DNA of 64,000 nucleotides from Xenopus tropicalis (taxonomy: Eukaryota > Chordata > Amphibia > Anura > Pipidae), in the NCBI RefSeq assembly GCF_000004195.4, contig NC_030683.2, forward strand, positions 734,106 through 798,105. The letters are read 5' to 3'. Each line of letters begins with the position of its first letter. Within the stretch, counting starts at the first letter, position 1. This document shows, piece by piece, positions 1 through 9,525 of this stretch. The position numbers and the translations under genes are program-made. The notes beneath the pieces were generated by a model that saw nothing but the letters and a program-made list of their open reading frames with translations, was not told the DNA's origin and did no database searches.

Positions 1-408
1 CGGGCAGTTTCTGCGAAGTTTTACCCCAATCACCTCCCCTGGTCATTTAAAAACTGCCCCTTTATTTATTTCCCCCGACTTCTCATTATAACCCCCCACC
101 CCCCTAGTGGTTCCGCCCAACTTGCCCCCGGACAGTGATTGCGCCCCCAGGTGTGGGCTCAGCTCCGTGGGACAAACCATTCCCGGCCGGGGGGGGGCGC
201 CCCCGGAGAAGCCCCATTATCCCCCCCCCCCGTACCTGAGTGCGGGGTCCCTGTAGCTTCCAATTCCCTGGTTTCCTCGGCCGACTCCAGTAGCACATTA
301 ATCGCACCGATATCGTCCCTGTCGCTCCCGATTGACCCCTCCACCTGCGGCCGCGAATGGCACCGGCCGGGGAATTAGAGGGGAACCGGGACCGGCCCAG
401 GCAGAGAA
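1..408 (+). promoter_or_regulatory. 5' flank and probable 5' UTR of nobox
   Basis: This GC-rich stretch precedes the proposed start codon at 409. It contains C/G homopolymers (about 185-230), a NotI-like GCGGCCGC near 346 and a TTTATTTATTT tract near 60. I see no convincing TATA box at a normal distance. It is proposed as promoter/5' UTR only because of its position. Confidence 0.3.
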
Positions 409-457
409 ATGGATTCGGAACCGGGTCAGAGGGAGGACGAGAAGCGCTGTCAGCTGG
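409..457 (+). CDS. nobox: nobox exon 1 (putative first coding exon)
   Basis: ATG at 409 has G at -3 and G at +4, a good initiation context. Sixteen codons ([16 protein letters not shown]) plus one base run to a GTAACA donor at 458. The one-base overhang joins in frame to the exon beginning at 2155 (GT TCC CCG GAT GAA GAG GAA). The peptide is acidic and short, and I do not recognise it as a conserved NOBOX motif. The link to the gene rests on phase and position. Confidence 0.5.
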
Positions 458-3400
458 GTAACAATTTATATTTAATTCCCAATTATCTGCGTTATTAGCC
501 CTAATTGCCCCTTATTATCACCCCAGCGGGGGAAACAGGGGGAGCAGCAGTGTCTGCTGGGAGTTTCTAGCTCTTAATTATCCGCATTAACCTTAATTAC
601 CCCAACAATGGGCCCAGAGGGGGGCAAGTAGCAATGGCAGCTGGGTATTAACTTAATTCCCCAGTATTGGCATTATTAGCCCTAATTGCCCCTGCTGCCC
701 CATTATTATTACCCCCAGCCCCTTGGGGAAATTACCCCTAACTAGTTGCCCTGAATAAGGATTGTGTTGTGGAAGGAACCAATGGAGGGGTAATTGTGGG
801 AACAGCCCGGGCAGAGGGGCCCCTGGGGGGGCCGGGGGTACATTCACTCAGTCGGGGTGCATTGGTTCCTATGGGGCAAGCCACATGGCTATAGACTGTA
901 GCACAGAGTAGTGGAAATGGCCCCCGGGGCCCACAGGCTGCAAACACATTGGCCCCTCGATGCAGATGGGGGATTCTGGGATTATTTGCAGTTGGTCTGT
1001 TTCTTTTATGTTTATGGTTTTTGATTCATTTTGCTCTGCAGTTTGGCATTTAAACCGTTATCTGGTTGCTAGGGCCCCTGTTACTGTAGCAACCATGCAG
1101 CAGGGTGAATGTCAGGCTGGATAGAGCATTGGGGACCCCCCCCTGATAGAATGGAGAGTGATTTACAGGGAAATAAAGAAGACCAACTGCAAATGTTTTA
1201 CCCCCACTGAGTAGAAGTATCTGCCCCCCCCCCCCCCAGATCCTGGCACAATAGTTGTGATACCATTTGTGGCCCCTAAGGGCCCGGCCCCTTCCCGGCT
1301 CTTTCCTTGGGGTCTCCCTCGAGGGGCTCTTGGTACTGATTCTGGGGGTCTCCCTGGAGCCCAGTAAGGGGGGGGGGGTATTTATTTGCTCTCACTTTCT
1401 CCAGCACTTAGAGCCGCACCTCCCAGACTGCACTGGGGCCTCTCCGGGGGCGGAGCCTGACACCCATAAAACAAACCCCTGTAATGATTTCCATTTAGAT
1501 TCAGTGGATAAATTTATCCCAAATGGTCAGTTTGTGCCTCTCCCTGTGTAACGGGGTCCCCTTCAGCCCTGATATTGTGGGTGCCCCCCTTTCCCTGTGG
1601 GTGCCCCCCTTTCCCTGTGGGTGCCCCCCTTTCCCTGTGGGTGCCCCCTTCCCTGTGGGTGCCCCCTTGCCCCTGTGGGTGCCCCCCTTCCCCTGTGGGT
1701 GACCCCTTCCCTGTGGGTGACCCCCTTTCCCTGTGGGACCCCTGAGAGTTTCACGTGGGGTGCCCCCTTCCCTGCTGGGGTGCCCCATTTCCCTGTGGGT
1801 GTCACCTGAGAGTTTCACGGTGGGTGCCCCCTTTATCTGTGGGGTGCCCCCTTTCCCTGTGGGTGACTCCTGAGAGTTGTGGCGTGCCCCCCTTTCCCGG
1901 TGGGTGCCCCTGAGAGTCTCCCGGTGGGCTGCCCTGAGAGTCTTCCCGGTGGCGTGCCCCTGAGAGTCTCCCGGTGGGGTGCCCCTGAGAGTCTCCCGGT
2001 GGGTGCCCCTGAGAGTCTCCCGGTGGGTGCCCCTGAGAGTCTCCCGGTGGGTGCCCCTGAGAGTTTCCCTGTGGGTGCTTTCCCGGTGGGTGCCCCTGAG
2101 GAGAGTTTCCCGGTGGCGTGCCCCAGAGAGTCTCACAGTGGTGCTTCCTTGCAGGTTCCCCGGATGAAGAGGAACGTCGCTGAGGTGCTCGAGCCGGAGG
2201 CCGGGGGGGGCCGCAGGATGAATACAGGGCAGTTCTAATCAATGAGGGGGCAATGGCTTGGTGGCGTCGGATCCCAGAAGAGTTCGGTATTAACCCTCGG
2301 GGGGCTGTGCCAGTGAAGGGGGGCAGTGCCAGCTGAGCCTGTTGGCAGTGTGTGGGCCCCTCCAAGAAGCTACAGGGGGGTGTTACTCTGCAATTCAGCG
2401 GGGACGATCCACAAGGTCCGGGTTATTTCCCCAAGAGGCAGTTCCAGCCGGTGAATCTAAGGTTAGAGGGCAACTTCCCTCAATCTGCCCCTCTCCCCGG
2501 CCTCTGCCCGCTGTGCCGGCCTCCTGCCGACTGCCCAACCTTCCATATACGACACGGGACATGGGGGCGACAGGCAGAGGGGTAAGTGCCCCGCAGATGC
2601 CCCCGAGGAGCCAGGACCGCCCTGCAGGAAGAGAGCAGGACCTCTACCGTATGGGTGAGTTGTGCCCCCTGCCATGAGCCCCTCCCCCTGTACCCCTTTT
2701 CCCTGAGCCCCTCCCCCTGTGCCCCCTTGCCCTGAGCCCCTCCCCTGTGCCCCTTGCCCTAAGCCCTTCCCCCTGTGCCCCTTTCCCTGAGCCCCTCCCC
2801 CCCTGTGCCCCTTGCCCTGAGCCCCTCCCCCTGTGCCCCTTTTCCCTGAGCCCCTTCCCCCTGTGCCCCTTGCCTAAGCCCTTCCCCCTGTGCCCTGAGC
2901 CCTCCCCTGTGCCCCACTTTCCCTGCAGCCCCTCCCCCTGTGCCCTGAGCCGCGTGCCCCCCCTGTACCCATGCTCTGTTGGTACTACCCGCCCTTGTGC
3001 CCTTTTGCCCCTGAGGCAGTTAAGTGTCCCTGAGTAGTTGTGTGGGAAACCCCTAACAAACTGTCTCTCTGGGCTCAGACCAACTGCAGGAACTGGAGCG
3101 CCTGTTTGCTGAGGATCATTACCCCGACAGTGAGAAGAGGCGCGAGATTGCCGAAATCATCGGAGTCACCCCCCAGCGCATAATGGTGATTCATTCATTG
3201 GCTTCTGCCTTCTAAAGCCTGCCTGTCTCTATGGGGGCGGAGCCTGCCTGTCTCTATGGGGGCGGAGCCTGCCTGTCTCTATGGGGGCGGAGCCTGCCTG
3301 TCTCTATGGGGGCAGCGCCTGCCTGTCTATGGGGCAGCGCCTGCCTGTCTCTATGGGGCGGAGCCTGCCTGTCTCTATGGGGCGGAGCCTGCCTGTCTCT

Positions 3401-6400
3401 ATGGGTCGGGGTCCGCCTGTCCCTATGCCTGTCCCTATGCCTGTTCCTATGGGTCGAGGTCCGCCTGTCCCTATGACTTTCCCTATGGGTGGGGGTCCGC
3501 CTGTCTCTATGGGTGGGGGTCCGCCTGTCCCTATGGGTCAGGGGTCCGCCTGTCCCTATGACTTTCCCTATGGGTGGGGGTCCGCCTGTTCCCATGGGTC
3601 GGGGTCCGCCTGTTCCTATGGGTCGGGGTCCGCCTGTTCCTATGGGTCGGGGTCCGCCTGTTCCTATGGGTTTGGGTCCGCCTGTTCCTATGGGTTTGGG
3701 TCCGCCTGTTCCTATGGGTCGGGGTCCGCCTGTTCCCATGGGTCGGGGTCCGCCTGTTCCCATGGGTCGGGGTCCGCCTGTTCCCCATGGGTCGGGGTCC
3801 GCCTGTTCCATGGGTCGGGGGTCCGCCTGTTCCCATGGGTCGGGGTCCGCCTGTTCCCATGGGTCGGGGTCCGCCTGTTCCCATGGGTCGGGGTCCGCCT
3901 GTTCCCATGGGTCGGGGTCCGCCTGTTCCCATGGGTCGGGGTCCGCCTGTTCCTATGGGTCGGGGGTCCGTCTTTCTCTGTGGGTCGGGGTCCGCCTGTC
4001 CCCTATGGGTCGGGGTCCGCCTGTCCCTATGGGTCGGGGTCCGCCTGTCCCTATGGGGTCGGGGTCGCGCCTGTCCCTATGAGGTCGGGGTCCGCCTGTT
4101 CCATGGTCAGGGTCCGCCTGTTCCTATGGGTCGGGGTCCGCCTGTCCCTATGGGTCGGGGGTCCGCCTGTCCCTATGGGTCGGGGTCCGCCTGTTCCTAT
4201 GGGTTGGGGTCCGCCTGTCCCTATGGGTCGGGGTCCGCCTGTTCCTATGGGTCGGGGTCCGCCTGTCCCTATGGGTCGGGGTCCGCCTGTTCCCATGGGT
4301 CAGGGTCCGCCTGTTCCTATGGGTTGGGGTCCACCTGAATGCAGCCGATTGGTCGAGGTTTAACCCCCATCCCCCTTATTTTGTAGGTTTGGTTTCAGAA
4401 TCGCCGCGCAAAATGGCGCAAAGTGGAGAAAACGTCCATAAAGGGACCACGCAAACCGCTGTCTGCAGCCGGGATGTCTCGCCCCGAGACTGCTGTACTG
4501 ACTGTCTCTTCCTCCGTTGCACTTTCCCGCCCAGAGGCGGTGTCTCTGTCCGTCACCTCGGGATTCCACACTTACGGAAGCGCTTTCCCTCCCGTGGGCG
4601 GAGTCAGGAATGGGTAAGTGGGAGGAACCCGTCGGGTTTCGCTGGGAGTTCTGTACGTACTTTCTGGCAGTGCTGCGACCTCGGGTGGGAGGAGCTTATG
4701 AGTGACTCCAGAAAGTGAAGTTGGGCCAATCAGCCCGCTGGACTGTACCACTGGGGTAAATAAGGGAGGTTATTTCTCTGTACCCCCATAGCTGTAAGGC
4801 ACCCCCATATAGTACCGATGGCTGCAACACTGGCTGCTTGTAGGGAGCCCCTGGTTATTGCCCCCCGGGCCCCTCAGTGGATAAGGAGGGGGGCATTGGC
4901 TTATAAGGAGCCCCTCGTTATTGCCCCACGGGTATATGAGGGGTAAGTACAAGGGAGCAGGCAGGGAGTTGGTGCATAATGTGGGGGGGGGGGGTAAATA
5001 ATTTCTTGGGCGCCCGGGATGACACTGCCCTCTGCGCCTCTGGTGGGATCAGCCGGGGTGGGGGCAAATGTCCTAATGGGCCTCTCCTGCTCCTCTTGTG
5101 GCCCCTGATAGGTTCTCATATGGTCCCTGGCTCCGCCCTGCCGACATCTCAGTCCTCTGATGGCAGCTCCCAGCACAGCGCCTCCTGCCAGTTTCCAGCA
5201 GCTCAGGTCAGTGGCACCAACCGGGGCAGATGGGTGGGGGTGAGCGGGCAGATGGGTGGGGTGAGGGGGCAGATGGGTAGGGAGGGGGGCAGATGGGTAG
5301 GGAGGGGGCAGATGGGTAGGGAGGGGCAGATGGGTAGGGAGGGGGCAGATGGGTGGGGTGAGGGGGGCAGATGGGTAGGGAGGGGCAGATGGGTAGGGAG
5401 GCGGGCAGATGGGTAGGAGGGGGCAGATGGGTGGGGTCGAGGGGGGCAGATGGGGGGCTGGTACCAATGGGCCCCATTGTGGTTGCTGCAAAACCAATAG
5501 GCTGTGACTTATTGGGACTTACCCATTAACCCTGTAAGTGCCAGTGGGGGTGACTGATAAGGGGGGGGCTGATATTGGTGGGACCCATACACCCGCTGGT
5601 ACCGGTACCGTTCAGGCACCTTTAGGGGAGGCACCCATATGTACCTACTATATAATATACTGGGTGCCCGTCTCCGCCCAATCAGAAGGAAGGCTTGGTA
5701 GCTCTTGGCGCTGGTTCTTCTGGACTTGTCTGTGTTCTGATTCTTTCCTTTCTCCGGATCAGGTCTGGGATCCCCGAGTGAAGTTTGTCTCCCCCCCCTC
5801 CCAGGAGTAACCCCCCGACATTCCCCAGCCCCCCGCCTCTGCGCAGAGGGGGCTCCCAATGTCCATGGCCTTTAACCCCAGCAGTCACATGGTGCCGCTA
5901 ATGCTGGACACGCCCGAGAGCACGTGCACCCCGCCCCCATCATGTGACAGCCGACATCTTCTCGTACAGCGGGCAGGAGTACGCAATCCGGTGATTTCTG
6001 GGGGTATTATCACATGTTCGGCCCAGGGGCCCCTCAGATATTCCTGTCACGGTATATTGGCTGGGAATGGATAGTGTTGCTAGGGCTTCATTAGCCTAGC
6101 AACCAGGCAGCTATTGGGAAGACTGTACCCGCTCCCCAGCCTGTACCCGCTCCCTGACTTTGTACCCGCCGCCCCCCCGGCCCTTGTACCCACTCCCTCT
6201 GCCCTGTACCCGCTCCCTCTGCCTGTTACCCGCTCCCTCTGCCCCTGTACCCGCTCCCTCTGCCCTGTACCCGCTCCCCGTCTGGCCTGTACCCTCTCTC
6301 TGCCTGTACCCTCTCCCTCTGCCCTGTACCCATCTCCCTCTGCCCTGTACCTCTCTGCCCTGTACCCGCTCCCTCTGCCCTGTACCCTCTCCCTCTGCCC

Positions 6401-8630
6401 TGTACCCGCTCCCTCTGCCCTGTACCCTCTCCCTCTGCCCTGTACCCGCTCCCCTCTGCCCTGTACCCGCTCCCTCTGCCCTGTACCCCTCTCTCGCCCT
6501 CTGCCCTGTACCCGCTCACTGGCCCTGTACCGCTCACTGGCCCTGTACCCGCTTCCTCTGCCTGTACCCGCTCCCTCTGCCCTGTACCCGCTCCCTCTGG
6601 CCTGTACCCACTCCCCTGCGCCTGTACCCACTCCCTCTGACCTGTACCCGCTCCCTCTTGGCCTGTACCCGCTCCCTCTGGCCTTACCCTCTGCCCTGTA
6701 CCCGCTCCCTCTGCCCTGTACCCTCTCCCTCTGGCCTGTACCCCTCCCTCTGCCCTGTACCCGCTCCCTCTGCCCTGTACCCTCTCCCTCTGCCCTGTAC
6801 CCGCTCCCCTCTGCCCTGTACCCACTCCCTCTGCCCTGTACCCCTGTACCCGCTCCCTCTGGCCTGTACCCGCTCCCTCTGGCCTGTACCCGCTCCCTCT
6901 GCCCTGTACCCGCTCCCTCTGCCTGTACCCGCTCCCTCTGCCCTGTACCCGCTCCCTCTGCCCTGTACCCGCTCCCTCTGCCCTGTACCGCTACCTCTGC
7001 CCTGTACCCGCTCCCTCTGCCTTGTACCCGCTCCCTCTGCCTTGTACCCGCTCCCTCTGCCCTGTACCCGCTCCCTCTGCCTTGTACCCGCTCCCTCTGC
7101 CCTGTACCCGCTCCCTCTGCCTTGTACCCGCTCCCTCTGCCCTGTACCCGCTCCCTCTGCCTTGTACCCGCTCCCTCTGCCTGTACCCGCTCCCTCTGCC
7201 CTGTACCCGCTCCCTCTGCCTTGTACCCACCCGCTCCCTCTGCCCTGTACCCGCTCCCTCTGCCTTGTACCCGCCTCCCTCTGCCCTGTACCCGCTCCCT
7301 CTGGCCCTGTACCCTTGCCCTGTACCCGCTCCCTGACTTTGTACCCAGAGACCCGAGTTGCTTGTGACGGTTTATAGTTTATTTTTGCTTGCAGGTCGCC
7401 CACCTTACAGGAGACAATGGGGGCATCTATGAGGTTTGGGGCTCAGTACTACCATCCCAGCACCCAGCCGGCAGCATTCCAGTTCCCCCAGTACTCCCAG
7501 TATTCCCAGTACCAGCGACTCCCCCGCACAGCCTTACTCCCACATCCCCTGAGGAGCCTCTTTCTTACTGTGCCAGGGGAGTAACCCCCCCAGTGTGCTG
7601 GCATACGGGGGCCCTGGAACCTTCCTGCCAGGCCGAGCCGGGGCACATACTGCTGCAGTCTGGTACAGGTAAGGATACCCTCCCCCCCCCGGGGTGCAAT
7701 GGACAGATGGGGTTATACGTGAGGGGTTGGTAGAAGTCGGTACCTACAGTGCTTTCGCTCTTCTGACTGCAATTGACCCATTTAGGGGGTGGCGGGGACA
7801 GACCCCTGGGCAGCAGAGCTAACAATTAATGGCATTGTGTGTGTTTCTGCAGGTGGGATCACGTTTCATGCCTCCCCATGGAGTGACATGTACTACAGAA
7901 CCCTCCCCTTCCAGCGCTCTCAAATTGGGGGTCCCTGCAACTTGGCGAGCAGCCTCTCTTTTCTCACACGGCCCCCCATCTTGCCTCAGCCCCAGAAGGC
8001 CTCAAATCCAAGCCAGGCCCCTGACGAATCAGGACGGCGCAGCCAGTAAGTTCCCCTGGTGGTTTAGGGGATCCCCTGAACCTCGTTACTGTCACAGACT
8101 TGTGCTGCTGGGGATTCACCCCATAGGCGCTGTAATGGCACAGTCCGGCCACTAGATGGCAGCATGAAATCTCCCCTTTCTCATGTTACCAAGTGCCGCT
8201 GCCATTCCTGGGCAGTTAATTAGAGCCTGAGCCTGGGTCATAACCACAAACCCACACTGAAAGGCTAAACTGGAGGAGAGTAGCAGCCGGCAATCCCCTG
8301 AAATGCCCCCATATGGTGCCCAATTACATGGCATTGTGTATAACAGTTACGCGTTGCCTGTGAGCCCCAATGCAGTTGTGTATGGAGATGATTAGGGCAC
8401 ACTGGGTCCCCTGTAGGGACTGGGCCGATACACAGTACCCCCAGAGTGGGGCACATATGGACACAACAGGTTTTGCGCTGTTTCTTATTTACCCTTTATT
8501 TTTGCCGTTCTTCCGTAGCGGTCTCTCCGAATGCCGTAGCGCCTGTCTGAGGAGCCGCAAGGAGAAAGCCCAGTCCTGTGGGATTCGGAACCAGAACATT
8601 GGGCGCTTATTTACGTTGTACTTATTTTGA
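409..8630 (+). CDS. nobox: nobox homeobox transcription factor, nine exons (frame-broken in this assembly)
   Basis: Newborn ovary homeobox protein is a nuclear, DNA-binding transcription factor needed for oocyte gene expression and early folliculogenesis (family knowledge). Seen here: exons 409-457, 2155-2654, 3079-3185, 4387-4613, 5112-5206, 5763-5990, 7395-7668, 7853-8045 and 8519-8630, all with AG/GT borders. The homeodomain is split after the QRIM codons, and its second half starts [25 protein letters not shown] and GVTPQRIM are diagnostic for NOBOX rather than other paired-like homeodomains. Downstream exons are rich in Pro, Ser, Gln and Tyr, as in the C-terminal activation region. Splice phases agree at the 1/2, 2/3, 3/4, 6/7, 7/8 and 8/9 junctions. 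Frames break inside exons 2, 6 and 7 and between exons 4 and 5, mostly in G or C runs. I judge these to be assembly indels, but a decaying copy is not excluded. Assignment to nobox is near certain; the exon 1 link is inferred. Confidence 0.87.
449..725 (+). repeat. Degenerate about 90-bp tandem repeat, 3 copies, overlapping the exon 1 donor
   Basis: CAGCTGGGTA at 451 and at 638 each lead into a related block: TTAATTCCC, then a TTATTAGCCCTAATTGCCCC core, then a TTATTA..ACCCC end. A more degraded middle copy (about 546-635) carries CTTAATTATCCGCATTAACC. The first copy contains the exon 1 splice donor. Confidence 0.6.
1573..1860 (+). repeat. 20-bp minisatellite in nobox intron 1
   Basis: The unit is GTGGGTGCCCCCCTTTCCCT. 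Early copies are nearly perfect; later copies have variable C-run lengths and interspersed TGAGAGTTTCACGTGGGG variants. It grades into the next array. Confidence 0.9.
1861..2140 (+). repeat. About 24-bp minisatellite in nobox intron 1
   Basis: Units follow GTGCCCCTGAGAGTCTCCCG plus GTGG. The array ends about 15 bp before the exon 2 acceptor. It produces spurious repetitive open frames on both strands. Confidence 0.9.
2155..2654 (+). CDS. nobox: nobox exon 2: N-terminal region and start of the homeodomain (frame-broken)
   Basis: This exon lies between a TTCCTTGCAG acceptor and a GTGAGT donor at 2655. The frame from exon 1 is open except for TGA at 2181 and TGA at 2334, and reaches TAA at 2583. 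The frame then needed is +1, reading [14 protein letters not shown] up to 2634. The last codons LYRM plus G (to 2654) sit in the third frame. The RKR and LYR elements align with the RKKTRTLYR start of NOBOX homeodomains if one base is missing near 2637 and one near 2643. The exon therefore carries at least three to four single-base discrepancies in about 500 bp. The stops at 2181 and 2334 could instead mark unrecognised splicing. Confidence 0.65.
2672..2965 (+). repeat. About 27-bp minisatellite in nobox intron 2
   Basis: Copies are built from GAGCCCCTCCCCCTGTGCCC followed by CTTTCCCT or CTTGCCCT, with variable C runs. About ten copies are present. Confidence 0.9.
3079..3185 (+). CDS. nobox: nobox exon 3: homeodomain helices 1-2
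   Basis: A TCTGGGCTCAG acceptor precedes two phase bases and 35 clean codons running from QLQELERLF through the EDHYPDS and KRREIA motifs to GVTPQRIM, followed by the weak donor GTGATT. The EDHYPDS and GVTPQRIM signatures are characteristic of NOBOX. The exon is intact and phase 0 at its 3' end, matching the next exon exactly. Confidence 0.97.
3214..3405 (+). repeat. 25-bp minisatellite in nobox intron 3
   Basis: The unit is GCCTGCCTGTCTCTATGGGG plus GCGGA. About eight copies run into the related 24-bp array. Confidence 0.92.
3400..4340 (+). repeat. 24-bp G-rich minisatellite in nobox intron 3
   Basis: The unit is GGGTCGGGGTCCGCCTGTTC plus CTAT, with about 38 copies. Variants carry TCCC versus TTCC and TATG versus CATG. 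The period is divisible by three, so long spurious frames (PPVPMGRG and similar) run through it. The + strand has regularly spaced G3-G5 runs. Confidence 0.95.
4387..4613 (+). CDS. nobox: nobox exon 4: homeodomain recognition helix and beyond
   Basis: After a TTATTTTGTAG acceptor the exon reads [15 protein letters not shown], the homeodomain helix 3 with the invariant WFQNR core, then a basic stretch (KGPRK) and a Ser/Pro/Thr-rich segment. It is open for 75 codons plus two bases to a GTAAGT donor at 4614. The two-base overhang does not match the next exon, which needs one base, so one base is probably miscalled in this exon or at its edge. Confidence 0.95.
5112..5206 (+). CDS. nobox: nobox exon 5
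   Basis: The acceptor is CCCCTGATAG and the donor GTCAGT (5207). The open frame starts at 5114 with [19 protein letters not shown] and ends CQFPAAQ, phase 0. It is Ser/Gln/Pro-rich, like the NOBOX linker. The frame that would follow from exon 4 meets TGA after about 16 codons, which is the basis for suspecting a one-base error. Confidence 0.7.
5220..5460 (+). repeat. 19-bp minisatellite in nobox intron 5
   Basis: The unit is GGGCAGATGGGTAGGGAGG with slight length variation and about 12 copies, starting 14 bp after the exon 5 donor. The + strand is G-rich. Confidence 0.92.
5763..5990 (+). CDS. nobox: nobox exon 6 (frame-broken)
   Basis: A TTTCTCCGGATCAG acceptor opens in frame from exon 5 with [19 protein letters not shown] at 5808 follows immediately after an eight-base C run, which points to a homopolymer length error. 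Further on the coding frame reads [17 protein letters not shown], and after about 5950 [13 protein letters not shown], reaching a GTGATT donor at 5991 with two overhanging bases that match exon 7. All three frames are used in turn. Confidence 0.7.
6118..7350 (+). repeat. 20-bp minisatellite in nobox intron 6
   Basis: The unit is CTGTACCCGCTCCCTCTGCC, about 60 copies. Frequent one-base gains and losses occur in the first two thirds; long nearly perfect runs occupy 6890-7300. The edge unit (TCCCTGACTTTGTACCC) appears at both ends, near 6150 and 7330. Long Leu/Pro/Cys frames through it are artefacts. Confidence 0.95.
7395..7668 (+). CDS. nobox: nobox exon 7: C-terminal Gln/Tyr/Pro-rich region (one frame break)
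   Basis: The acceptor is TTTTTGCTTGCAG. In phase with exon 6 it reads [14 protein letters not shown] and then a Tyr/Gln/Pro-rich stretch with three SQY elements ([13 protein letters not shown]). After about 7520 the required frame becomes [15 protein letters not shown], continuing open to a GTAAGG donor at 7669 and joining exon 8 in phase 1. One indel near 7515-7530 reconciles the two halves. The composition fits an activation domain. Confidence 0.8.
7853..8045 (+). CDS. nobox: nobox exon 8
   Basis: The acceptor is TGTTTCTGCAG and the donor GTAAGT at 8046. The exon is fully open, from [16 protein letters not shown] through a proline-rich segment to DESGRRS. Its phases match exon 7 (1) and exon 9 (2). 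Function beyond the C-terminal region is not recognised. Confidence 0.82.
8046..8518 (+). other. nobox intron 8
   Basis: This is a single-copy-looking intron with a good donor, a T-rich tract near 8485-8515 and a TTCTTCCGTAG acceptor. I see nothing else in it. Confidence 0.6.
8519..8630 (+). CDS. nobox: nobox last coding exon
   Basis: In the phase supplied by exon 8 the exon reads [18 protein letters not shown] and so on, to LFTLYLF and TGA at 8628. A poly(A) signal follows 75 bases later. The open phase-matched frame and nearby poly(A) site support this as the natural terminus. Confidence 0.75.
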
Positions 8631-8705
8631 GTGAGAGTTTTCTTTGGGTTTTTCTGTCGGGCGCCAGGAATAGGGACGTATTTTGGGTGGTGATAGCATT
8701 TGTTC

Positions 8706-8711
8706 AATAAA
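8706..8711 (+). terminator. Poly(A) signal of nobox
   Basis: AATAAA lies 75 bases after the stop codon, followed by a GT-rich stretch (CACATTGTGTTTG), the usual cleavage-signal arrangement. Confidence 0.8.
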
Positions 8712-8730
8712 GTCACATTGTGTTTGACCC

Positions 8731-9030
8731 ATGAGTCGCTGGGGAGTTTATTGTATTAGTTTGGAGGGAGTGGATTCCGGGTCGGTCCGAAAGTCTGAAG
8801 GGGATCCAGGATCATGTTTCCTCCTACTTACCCGCCCATTACTGCCCCAGTGCTCCAGGCTGGGGCAAAGAAGTCCCTAATATACTGGGGGGGGGGGGGT
8901 ATATACTGTACTGTTGGTGCTTATATATCCCTCCCCACCATGGCTCTTGAGATAGGGAGATGCCCCCCTGCAACATTTGCTGAGATCAGCCCCCACTTCC
9001 ACTGCTTGTTAAGGAAACACAGCTGCATCC
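8731..9030. other. Intergenic sequence after nobox
   Basis: Single-copy-looking DNA with a poly-G run near 8887-8899. I see no gene signal. Confidence 0.5.
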
Positions 9031-9525
9031 TGTGCAGCAATCTCACTGGCACGTCGGGAGTTAATGAAGTTCTCATTGGACCTTTCTGCAGAGATCTTAC
9101 TGGCATGTCGGGAGTTAATGAAGTTCTCATTGGACCTTTCTGCAGAGATCTTACTGGCATGTCGGGAGTTAATGAAGTTCTCATTGGACCTTTCTGCAGA
9201 GATCTTACTGGCATGTCGGGAGTTAATGAAGTCTCATTGGACCTTTCTGCAGAGATGATCTTACTGGACATGTCGGGGTTAATGAAGCTCTCATTGGACC
9301 TTTCTGCAGAGATCTTACTGGCATGTCGGAGTTAATGAAGTTCTCATTGGACCTTTCTGCAGAGATCTTACTGGCATGTCGGGAGTTAATGAAGCCTTCT
9401 CTCATTGGACCTTTCTGCAGAGATCTTTACTGGCAATGTCGGGGTTAATGAAGTTCTCATTTGGACCTTCTGCAGAGATCTTACTGCATGCTCGGGAAGT
9501 TAATGAAGTTTTCAGAAGAACTGAT
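9031..9525 (+). repeat. 54-bp tandem repeat, about 9 copies
   Basis: Each unit contains GGCATGTCGGGAGTTAATGA, then CATTGGACCTTTCTGCAG and AGATC (PstI and BglII sites). Central copies are identical; those after 9240 carry scattered indels. 54 bp is 18 codons, so open frames such as LLACRELMKFSLDLSAE cycle through it. Confidence 0.95.

Larger units (their letters stand above)
458..2154 (+). other. nobox intron 1
   Basis: The intron runs from GTAACA at 458 to the acceptor TTCCTTGCAG at 2154. Its first 270 bp hold a degenerate threefold repeat, its last 580 bp hold a minisatellite, and poly-C runs lie near 1226-1240. No other coding signal was seen. Confidence 0.5.

Noticed and set aside
2583..2595. 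GTAAGT followed by CCCCGCAG as an intron in nobox exon 2
   Set aside because: The interval is about 15 bases, far too short for a spliceosomal intron. The homeodomain-side frame reads straight through it.
6114..7377. Cys/Leu/Pro-rich 400-residue frames, possibly a secreted or keratin-associated protein
   Set aside because: They lie inside nobox intron 6 and are just the 20-bp CTGTACCCGCTCCCTCTGCC unit, with frames kept open by period drift.
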